Source of the DNA: Bacteroidales bacterium
GTDB taxonomy: Bacteria; Bacteroidota; Bacteroidia; Bacteroidales; P3
DNA length: 40,733 bases
NCBI GenBank assembly: GCA_017561155.1
Contig: JAFZDP010000020.1
Span: forward strand, 1-40,733
Direction: 5' to 3'
Numbering within the stretch: the first letter of the stretch is position 1; each line of letters opens with the position of its first letter. The position numbers and the translations under genes are program-made. Below the pieces are notes generated by a model. The model was not told the origin of the DNA. It did no database searches and saw nothing but the letters and a program-made list of their open reading frames with translations. Shown here piece after piece: positions 34,703 through 40,733 of the stretch.

Positions 34703-35656
34703 TTAAATCTTTCTGCGTATTTCCTCTTTATCTTTTTTTGTAAGCCAAAATCCATATACTTCGCTTACATTTCCGGCTGTTACAAAAGCATCAATACCTT
34801 CGTCGTTGATGAGTTTCATCAGGCTGGTAAACTCGTCTTTGTTAAGCAACGCTTCTATTTCCACTTTCTTTTCGTTGCTATAACCACCGGTCACTTCGTA
34901 AAGAGTAACGCCACGTACAAGGTCGTGGATAATATAATCTTTAAGGCGTTCGTGTTGCGACGATATTATACATACACGTTTTTTGTTGTTCAATCCTGCG
35001 GTAAAGAAATCTACCACCAAACCATTTATCCAAGTACCTATAAGTCCTATAACCACCATGTGGAATGGATTGATAGCAAAAGCAGTACAGCAAATTATAC
35101 CACCGGCTACCGATACCGAAGCACCGATATCGAAATGCAAATATTTGTTTACTATCTTGGCCAAGATATCCAACCCACCGGTAGAAGCATTAATCTTGAA
35201 CAAGACAGTTTGTGCAGCACTAAGCAAAAGAACAAAACAAACCAAGTCGAACCATATATCGCCCATTATTGATGGTGTTTGTGCATTGGCTTGGATAAAG
35301 TTTTCGTAAGGAAAATATGTTTCCAACAATCCAATCATCGGGCCGAGAATAAGTGCAGTATACACAGTCTTTATCCCGAACTCTTTACCTATAAGGAAAT
35401 AGGCCAACACAAGCAGTATGGCATTTATCACCAAAATGACTGTAGACACCGGCAATGCCACACCAAACAAACTTTCCGACACACCACTGATAACAATAGA
35501 CAAACCGGAAATAGTACCAATAATTAATTTACTTGGAACAAGAAAATAATAAACAGCACATGCTGTTATCATCATTCCCACGGTCATAATAATCAATTCG
35601 ACCCAAAATTTACGTGTCTTCAACACGTTTACTACTTTTTCTAATATTGACAACAT
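34703..35656 (-). CDS. YitT family membrane protein (DUF161 with DUF2179)
   Basis: 317 residues. Five to six membrane helices lie in about 15-220, including KFWVELIIMTVGMMITACAV, LIIGTISGLSIVISGVSESL and STGGLDILAKIVNKYLHFD. A soluble C-terminal DUF2179 domain covers about 225-300 (VCIISSQHERLKDYIIHDL, then GVTLYEVTGGYSNEKKVEIE). The transported substrate of the YitT family is not established. It has a promoter element at 35707-35714 and stands between convergent and co-oriented neighbours without an obvious partner. Confidence 0.9.
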   Translation of the reverse strand: MLSILEKVVNVLKTRKFWVELIIMTVGMMITACAVYYFLVPSKLIIGTISGLSIVISGVSESLFGVALPVSTVILVINAILLVLAYFLIGKEFGIKTVYTALILGPMIGLLETYFPYENFIQANAQTPSIMGDIWFDLVCFVLLLSAAQTVLFKINASTGGLDILAKIVNKYLHFDIGASVSVAGGIICCTAFAINPFHMVVIGLIGTWINGLVVDFFTAGLNNKKRVCIISSQHERLKDYIIHDLVRGVTLYEVTGGYSNEKKVEIEALLNKDEFTSLMKLINDEGIDAFVTAGNVSEVYGFWLTKKDKEEIRRKI

Positions 35657-35706
35657 ACTATGTTTAAAGTTATTAAATCGATAAATATTTTATTTATTAC
35701 AGCGTA

Positions 35707-35714
35707 CAAAAGTA
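35707..35714 (-). promoter_or_regulatory. -7 promoter element of the yitT-like gene
   Basis: On the minus strand it reads TACTTTTG, 51 bp before the ATG at 35656. Confidence 0.55.
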
Positions 35715-35770
35715 CATATTTTTATTGAAATATGGCAACACATACCGAAAATAAATAATAGCTATAAAAA

Positions 35771-35806
35771 AATAGGCAGCGTACCATAAATAATACGCCG
35801 CCTATT
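35771..35806 (-). terminator. Terminator of the SIMPL gene
   Basis: AATAGGCAGCGTA at 35771-35783 pairs with TACGCCGCCTATT at 35794-35806 (one mismatch). Read on the minus strand it is followed by a run of T. It lies 28 bp after the SIMPL gene stop. Confidence 0.8.
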
Positions 35807-35833
35807 TCTTCGAACAATTATTCTAATATTCTT

Positions 35834-36541
35834 TTATTTCAAATAATATTCCACTGTCGATACTACTCTTATCTTCTTTATTTGAGGAGTGTTTTCGTCT
35901 AGGTTTTCCACCTCGAAATATCCTTGTGTTGCAGTACGCATTTTGCCTATCTTGCTATGGCTGTTCTTGGCAAATTCGTCGGCGGCCTCGCGAGCATTTT
36001 CCAAACTTTCGGCTATCATCGAAGGCTTTATCTCGTTTAGTCCGTTATATTCATACGAGTTGTAGATGTTCACTATAACATTTTGTTTCAGCAGTTCGGT
36101 TTCCAATAAGCTTTTTATATCCTCTACCGAATCCACTTTCGATGTAAACACATTTATATGTTGACTGGCATAATATCTGTATCTAATTTCGTCGTCGGAA
36201 TAATAGTTGCCATATCGGTCGGTATAGTCGGCCATGCCATATTTAATTTCGTCGTCGGTAAAACCCGATTTCTTTAATATCGACACTATAGTTTTATTCA
36301 CCTCGTCGATATTGTTTTTCAACGCTGTAAAATCGTTATCCTGGAAGCTGTAGTTGATACGCATCACCACACGGTTGGCAGGCACTTCTCGCTCGCAAAG
36401 ACCTCGAACCCTAACGGTATCGTCGTACGATTTAAATGTTTTCACTGTGCATATCATCATTATGCCCAATACCAATGCAGCCAATACTATACCGGCCGAC
36501 AAAATAAAACTCTTCTTGTTTGTTGATTGATTTGTATTCAT
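35834..36541 (-). CDS. SIMPL domain (DUF541) envelope protein
   Basis: 235 residues. An N-terminal membrane segment at about 12-32 (ILSAGIVLAALVLGIMMICT) is followed by the SIMPL domain: DTVRVRGLCEREVPANRVVM, then NKTIVSILKKSGFTDDEIKY, TSKVDSVEDIKSLLETELL, and ENAREAADEFAKNSHSKIGK. The Ala/Lys-rich helix AREAADEFAKNS is typical of the family. SIMPL proteins are periplasmic or membrane-anchored with roles in oxidative or envelope stress, mostly undefined. It is a single-gene unit with a good terminator. Confidence 0.88.
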   Translation of the reverse strand: MNTNQSTNKKSFILSAGIVLAALVLGIMMICTVKTFKSYDDTVRVRGLCEREVPANRVVMRINYSFQDNDFTALKNNIDEVNKTIVSILKKSGFTDDEIKYGMADYTDRYGNYYSDDEIRYRYYASQHINVFTSKVDSVEDIKSLLETELLKQNVIVNIYNSYEYNGLNEIKPSMIAESLENAREAADEFAKNSHSKIGKMRTATQGYFEVENLDENTPQIKKIRVVSTVEYYLK

Positions 36542-36771
36542 AATATTCTGTTTTTTTTAATTATTCAAAATAACGCAAACACCTACAATATATTTTAGGC
36601 AAATTCAACTGCTTTATGCATAATTGTTAGCAGATAATTTCAAAAACACAACTACTGCTAATAATCAATAACTACATTACAACAATAATGTTGATTTAAA
36701 ATTAAATTCTACATATATTGATTTTATTGAGAGATACTTTTACAAGCACTGAAAGGTAGCAAAGTGGATTA

Positions 36772-37206
36772 TCACAATGTATCCAATCTAAAATATCCAG
36801 TATTCCCTTTTTTGAAGACTATTTTATAATATGGATGATCTGAACCATCAGCATCTTCAATAAATGGAATTATCAGCACACGAACACCACCCGAGGGACG
36901 ATAACTATCCCACGGATGCTGGACATGAATATAATTCCATGTACCAATAGGAGTTTTCTCAAAAAGAGAAACACGATGTCCTAACACGACATGGAGCTTA
37001 TCCAATTCGAGATATTTTACATCTGTCAAATAAAAAACATCTCCGTCTCGAGCAGTCACATCACTATTCATAATGTAAAATGATTGGTTATCATATCTGA
37101 TTCTAAAAAGTGTATCGCTGACAGACTTGTCGGCAAACGAACTTTGTGCCGAAGCTCTAAATCCAAAGATACACATAATGATACTGAATAAAAACACTTT
37201 CTTCAT
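36772..37206 (-). CDS. Small secreted protein of unknown function
   Basis: 144 residues with a signal peptide (about 1-20, ending FRASAQ). The mature part is beta-rich and contains an SH3-like reading pattern (LGHRVSLFEKTPIGTWNYIH, then GGVRVLIIPFIED). No family is recognised. Its leader and first codons closely resemble those of the upstream neighbour at 37243-37887: both read GAAAAnGTTATGAAGAAAGT. This suggests that the two genes share an origin at the 5' end although their mature parts differ. Confidence 0.6.
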   Translation of the reverse strand: MKKVFLFSIIMCIFGFRASAQSSFADKSVSDTLFRIRYDNQSFYIMNSDVTARDGDVFYLTDVKYLELDKLHVVLGHRVSLFEKTPIGTWNYIHVQHPWDSYRPSGGVRVLIIPFIEDADGSDHPYYKIVFKKGNTGYFRLDTL

Positions 37207-37242
37207 AACATTTTCGGGTTTAATTATTATATGTTCAAAAAC

Positions 37243-37887
37243 TTAGTCTACTGTTATTTTTATATACATGGTATCTCCGGCATATACATCATCGATAAGC
37301 TCTAAACCTTTCACAAACAGCTCACCGCCTAAATTATAACAATATTCTCTTGCTAGAAAATCATTTGGGACATATATACCTACTTTCTCCGGCAATTTCA
37401 TTCCTGAACTCAATTTGTAGAGATGAATTATAGGGGGAACGTCTCCAATATCTTTTTCTAATGTAGCTACATTACGAGCACAACAATCGAACACTGCTCT
37501 CTCTCCGTCTATTGCACCAAGAGGGCGAAACAAGGAATCAAGGAATGCAGTGTGTAAAGCTACAAAATCTCCCGAACTTTCAATTTCTCCACCAAATTCT
37601 ACAACGTAAATATCATCCCATTGCTTTATCACACTATCTCTCCAGAAACAAACGTCTGAACCTAAATTTCCAATAGGTCCAAAATAATGATGTTTCAACA
37701 CACTATCTATACGCATATTGTCGGACTGAGAAAGTTTAGCATTCACAAAACATCTGCAAGAACAGAGAAACTTGCTATACAATGCTTCCTTATATTCTTC
37801 CTTTGTAGACCTCACCACAGTTACTTGTGCCGACACTATAGCAACAAAAGCAATAACCGCAACACACACTAAAAATACTTTCTTCAT
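37243..37887 (-). CDS. Secreted protein of unknown function with several cysteines
   Basis: 214 residues with a signal peptide (about 1-20, ending AIVSAQ). The mature protein has cysteines near the start (FLCSCRCF) and in the middle (FDCCARNV), which could form disulfides in the periplasm. No family is recognised. It ends 36 bp before the next gene on the same strand, which has a near-identical leader. The region upstream is the 22-bp repeat field D. Confidence 0.6.
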   Translation of the reverse strand: MKKVFLVCVAVIAFVAIVSAQVTVVRSTKEEYKEALYSKFLCSCRCFVNAKLSQSDNMRIDSVLKHHYFGPIGNLGSDVCFWRDSVIKQWDDIYVVEFGGEIESSGDFVALHTAFLDSLFRPLGAIDGERAVFDCCARNVATLEKDIGDVPPIIHLYKLSSGMKLPEKVGIYVPNDFLAREYCYNLGGELFVKGLELIDDVYAGDTMYIKITVD

Positions 37888-37891
37888 AACG

Positions 37892-37948
37892 TTTTCAGTT
37901 TTATTGTTTAATGCCGAACTAACGCTGCATTTTCGGTTTTATTGCTTA
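37892..37948 (-). repeat. Duplicated leader segment upstream of the 214-residue gene
   Basis: TTTTCAGTTTTATTGTTTA at 37892-37910 and TTTTCGGTTTTATTGCTTA at 37930-37948 (plus-strand reading) are direct repeats 38 bp apart. The first lies just before the start codon of the gene at 37887. The second has no coding sequence attached. A similar leader precedes the gene at 37206. Confidence 0.5.
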
Positions 37949-38060
37949 TACCAAGACCATTAACGGAGGAAGATTACGCAGAGAGTCATAGCCATTACGT
38001 CAATGATAAAACCGGCGAGACGGTCGGTAAAATCTGTAACTCGGTTGCTAAACATACAAA

Positions 38061-38192
38061 AAGTATAACTTTTAGGGATAAAAAGTCATACTTTTCAGAG
38101 TAAAAAATATGACTTTTTGAGGTGTAAGCGACCGTCTTACCAAATTTACCGACCGTTTTACTAACTTTATCCACCGCCAAACCGCTTTCCGA
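38061..38192. repeat. 22-bp phased array D1/D2 with inverted units
   Basis: Three 22-bp units start at 38061, 38083 and 38105: AAGTATAACTTTTAGGG, AAGTCATACTTTTCAGAG and AAATATGACTTTTTGAG. Units two and three are partly inverted copies (AAAAGTCATA at 38081-38090 pairs with TATGACTTTT at 38109-38118). A second set, CGACCGTYTTAC, starts at 38129, 38150 and, more weakly (CACCG), at 38172, with steps of 21 and 22. ACGGTCGGTAAA at 38020-38031 is the reverse complement of TTTACCGACCGT at 38145-38156. Confidence 0.6.
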
Positions 38193-38233
38193 AATTCCTT
38201 GCAATAGATTTGCATCTACAGAGAAGCAGCTTT

Positions 38234-38296
38234 TGAGAAGTAATGTTTCTCACGTGAGATTTATTCTTTCTCATGAGAGATTCAATGTTTCTCAAA
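38234..38296. repeat. Array D3: three 21-bp hairpin units
   Basis: TTTCTCA occurs at 38246, 38267 and 38288, a step of 21. Each unit also carries GAGA on its left side (TGAGAAGTAATGTTTCTCA and relatives), so each can fold into a small hairpin. Units start near 38234, 38255 and 38276. Confidence 0.55.
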
Positions 38297-38424
38297 ACCA
38301 CCTTCCTCGATAACTTAATATCACCGCCACAGAAAAAAATGCTAAGTATTTCAAAGATTATCTTCCTTAACTTCATAATCCATTATGCTTAAAGACTTAA
38401 CACAAGATGGTACGATATGTGATT

Positions 38425-38467
38425 CCCCAACGGCTTTGGGAACCCTCCCCAACGGCTTTGGGAACCC
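38425..38467. repeat. Array D4: two near-identical 22-bp units
   Basis: CCCCAACGGCTTTGGGAACC starts at 38425 and again at 38447, in perfect copies, giving a 22-bp step. Each contains a small hairpin (CCCAA/TTGGG). GC content is much higher than the surroundings. Confidence 0.65.
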
Positions 38468-38495
38468 ATGCTTCTAACGTAAACGTTTCATCATG

Positions 38496-38530
38496 TTAAG
38501 CATCTTATATCAAAGGTTTAAGCATCTTAT
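38496..38530. repeat. Array D5: two-copy repeat with 22-bp step
   Basis: TTAAGCATCTTAT occurs at 38496-38508 and 38518-38530, exactly 22 bp apart. It lies between D4 and the subtilase remnant. Confidence 0.5.
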
Positions 38531-38579
38531 TCCTTGATCATCCTCGGCTTGATGAGGACCTTCTGCACCGACCTGATGA

Positions 38580-39302
38580 CCATTTGTAGCATCATATCCG
38601 GGCAATAAATTATATATTAGATCGGGGAGGTAAATCTACTCTGTCATCTAACACTGCGATTTTAACACCTACACCTTCTGCTAAATTCCGCGCAACTTCA
38701 ACATTTATATCATAACTACTATTCGTATGTAAATTCCATTAATTCGTATAATATTCATTTTGATCAAAATTGTCATACATAGCCCAATTCGGTTGAGCAA
38801 ATACTACATTTCCACTTTCATATAAAAGATTAGAAATTAAAATTGCATCACAATCTTCATTTAATTCAACAATAAAAACATAAATTGAACCTAATCTCTC
38901 TCTCTTTTTGTATTCAATATTGTTTGACTTTAATAAAGTATCTACATTAATATTTGGTTTTACCTTCAAAATAATACTGTTCTTTTCCACCCAATAAAAA
39001 TTACCACTTCTCGAAAATAACTCAGCAGTACTGATCGAAGATTTTGTAGAAAAAGTACTAATACGAGAAGTGTTTATATCAGAAATCACTTGTTGATTAG
39101 TTAATACTATTGCATTGCTATCAAGCATTTTTATTTCTTTTATTACATTAGTATCGGAAATATTTTCTACCCAAATAACATTTTTTCCTGTTCTATTGAA
39201 ATAGATTTTATCGCCCTTTGAATTATATATATAATTTACAGTTTGAGAATATAATATTGTTTCAAACAATACAAATCCCAATAAAATAATTATTCTTTTC
39301 AT
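38580..39302 (-). pseudogene. Broken subtilase (S8) gene: intact prodomain, decayed catalytic start
   Basis: An open frame of 187 residues (39302-38739) has a signal peptide and reads as a subtilase prodomain ending in SGNVVFAQPNWAMYD. It stops at TAA (38739-38741). The same frame continues past the stop with WNLHTNSSYDINVEVARNLA, then EGVGVKIAVLDDRVDLP, which is the region around the catalytic aspartate. The normal DxG pattern is altered here (LDDR). A one-base shift at a CCCC run near 38627 then continues as DLIYNLLPGYDATNG before homology ends at about 38580. The histidine and serine parts are absent. A stop, a frameshift and a 3' loss together mark a dead gene. The start codon has a good GGAGG before it. 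Just downstream (minus strand) lies repeat field D. Confidence 0.8.
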
Positions 39303-39304
39303 TT

Positions 39305-39700
39305 CTATTCCTCCATTCTTTCAAAATTATATAAACCCACAGGATACTTTGGATCTATTATCTCTAAAATTACCCATAAATATTCGAGACAGATTTTGTC
39401 ATCTGAACGAAAAGTAATCTTGTGGTTTTCACGTCCATTTAAATATAATAAATTATCTTTGTATTCATAAGTTGCTTTTAAACTATCGAATACAGATGCT
39501 TGTTTTGAGGTATTTATACCAATAACAGTATTATCCTCTTTAAAAATAAGTTGTAATGTACCTCCCTGTTTATAGAGGGAATCGGTACACACCCAAGTTC
39601 CAACCAACTTGTTTTCTTTCTTCTTTCCCACAGTTGTTGCACTTACACAACCTACAACTACCAATGCCAATAAGGCGGTTTTCAATAATATTTTTCTCAT
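39305..39700 (-). CDS. Lipocalin-like small exported protein
   Basis: 131 residues, with an N-terminal signal ending near VGCVSA; LVVVGC could be a lipobox. The mature part opens like Bacteroidetes lipocalin-like domains (KLVGTWVCTDSLYKQGGTLQ, then LIFKEDNTVIGINTS and ATYEYKDNLLYLNG), a beta-barrel pattern used in small ligand-binding proteins. The ligand is unknown. It lies between two broken protease genes, 2 bp upstream of the subtilase remnant's ATG and 6 bp after the end of the preceding remnant. It is the one apparently intact gene of this cluster. Confidence 0.65.
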   Translation of the reverse strand: MRKILLKTALLALVVVGCVSATTVGKKKENKLVGTWVCTDSLYKQGGTLQLIFKEDNTVIGINTSKQASVFDSLKATYEYKDNLLYLNGRENHKITFRSDDKICLEYLWVILEIIDPKYPVGLYNFERMEE

Positions 39701-39706
39701 AATATA

Positions 39707-39861
39707 TTATTTAAGATTAATAATTACTGTCTTACCTACATTATACGTTAGATGTACACAATCACATATTCGAAGTAATGACGTAGTATCTGGCATAAAT
39801 GTTCCAGATATTGTATCGCCTATCTTTAAACTATCTAATGATATTGAATAACTTTCAAACA
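39707..39861 (-). pseudogene. C-terminal fragment of a lost gene
   Basis: In a frame different from the protease pieces upstream, the sequence reads YNVFESYSISLDSLKIGDT, then ISGTFMPDTTSLLRICDCVH and LTYNVGKTVIINLK before TAA at 39707-39709. Stops precede it in the same frame just upstream. It reads like a real C-terminal domain rather than a random frame. It is either the displaced end of the broken protease gene or the tail of another gene whose front was deleted. Confidence 0.5.
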
Positions 39862-40733
39862 CATTGTACTATTACTAAGTGAAAAAGGGATTTTTCCCCA
39901 TCTAGATAATAAGTCATAATATTCGGATTATCATTAGGATCTACCCACAACTCTAATAATGCAAAATCAAGAACACTATCATTTGCTAAAACAGTTGCAC
40001 CTCGCGTAATAAGTAATTCAGGTTCAATAGTTGGATTACTGCAATTTGTAGATTCATAATGCCAAAAAAAACTGCAGTACTACAATTTGGACTATAAATA
40101 GCATCTCCATTTCCTTTAAGACAATGATTTGCTGTTAAAAACAGCAATTTTTTATCTTCAGCAGTATTATTTATTAATGCTCCTGTTCCCCATTCTTTTC
40201 CATCTATAGAAAACAGTGCAACGGCATTTTTCTCGTTTTGCCAATTCCACCCTTCTGAACAATTAATGTTCACTTGGCAAGTACCAGAAGAATTTAATCC
40301 TTTATTATTTCCATAGTATCTACTTTTATCAAATCCTCGATACATATGACCCACAATAGAAATAGAAACAACTCCTTGTCCTGAAACATTTTTAGGTTCA
40401 TAATATTCAACAACAATAGTATCATCCAAAATTACTCCTGTCCCATAAAAACTACTTGGATTTATTCGATTTCCTTTTTTATTTTTTGCAGATGTAAATG
40501 GACCTCGAAGAGACTTGGTATTCTTTCCATAAAGAAATAACTTAGCATCTTCGGGAAGCCAAAACTTATCAAAATAAAGTTTTATAGAATTAGCACCGGG
40601 ACATGCCAATACCAAATGCCATATCCTATCGCCATTCTCTAATGTTTTCCACTCTCCGGAGTTTTCCAAATTAAAATTTACATCGTAAGCATACCCTGCC
40701 CGATTATCTCTATCAAGTTTTCTTTTGATAGAA
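39855..40733 (-). pseudogene. Frameshifted Lys-C-like serine protease, 5' end beyond the window
   Basis: From the right edge an open frame reads LDRDNRAGYAYDVNFNL, then SGEWKTLENGDRIWHLVLAC, an N-terminal propeptide-like region, and the protease start SGTCQVNINCSEGWNWQNEK. The catalytic histidine region follows: WGTGALINNTAEDKKLLFLT, then ANHCL. After CSTAVFF the frame breaks at a run of eight A (40064-40071, plus strand). In the next frame homology resumes: WHYESTNCSNPTIEPELLIT, then VLDFALLELWVDPND with the catalytic aspartate. It ends at a stop at 39855-39857, and the serine region is missing. The family is lysyl endopeptidase, trypsin-like and secreted. One base gained or two lost in the A run would restore the frame. 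Confidence 0.75.
40064..40071. other. Eight-A run at the frameshift of the Lys-C-like gene
   Basis: A homopolymer of eight A (eight T on the coding strand) marks the exact point where the protease frame changes. It could be a site of slipped-strand variation, a polymerase or sequencing error, or an inactivating mutation. Confidence 0.7.

Noticed and set aside
37995..38376. Two minus-strand open frames of 69 codons in repeat field D
   Set aside because: They consist of repeat-derived sequence, overlap each other in different frames and have no family resemblance.
39609..39851. Plus-strand open frame of 80 codons near the right end
   Set aside because: It is antisense to the start of the lipocalin-like gene and to the C-terminal fragment, with no supporting signals.

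Overview
The window comes from an AT-rich member of the Bacteroidota, most likely Bacteroidales. This rests on several signs: promoters with the Bacteroidetes -7 element TAnnTTTGC, a fused SecDF, type IX secretion (T9SS) sorting domains, a PorV/PorQ-like outer-membrane protein, a CarboxypepD_reg-type TonB-dependent receptor, a DUF4296 lipoprotein, and Shine-Dalgarno sequences at only a few starts. No genus is assigned.

Layout. 1-349 holds the tail of a decayed T9SS cargo gene. 717-1940 is the ribosomal operon rpsF-rpsR-rplI. 1941-2483 has no gene. 2484-17013 runs almost entirely on the minus strand: greA with a HIT hydrolase; a large envelope operon (TonB-dependent receptor, a 1626-residue T9SS cargo protein and a PorV/PorQ-like barrel); a small acidic membrane protein; and secDF. 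17142-28123 is mostly housekeeping: radC, sufB without its usual partners, a PepSY-like protein, glutamate decarboxylase, three tRNA genes (Lys-CTT, Pro-CGG, Thr-CGT), a YifB/ComM ATPase, a DUF4296 lipoprotein with an MntP-like exporter, rsmA/ksgA, rbfA and a LolC/E-type permease. 28831-32184 is an accessory block with an unknown secreted protein and an LRR protein coupled to an unknown envelope protein. cysS, a BadF-type sugar kinase, a YitT transporter and a SIMPL protein follow. 36772-40733 is an eroding accessory region with two related-leader secreted proteins, a repeat field, remnants of a subtilase and of a Lys-C-like protease, and one intact lipocalin-like gene.

The most unusual signal is a family of short, strongly diverged tandem repeats with a period of almost exactly 22 bp (21 bp in a few places). 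They lie in three long intergenic gaps: 18133-18280, 28169-28502 and 38061-38530. Each array has its own unit sequence. Several share a near-palindromic core resembling AAAGTATACTTT or CAGTATAC, and neighbouring units are often inverted copies able to form hairpins. Because 22 is not a multiple of 3 the arrays cannot encode a regular protein repeat, and because there are no spacers they are not CRISPR. Their function is unknown.

All assignments come from reading the sequence and from general knowledge of the families. No database search was run.
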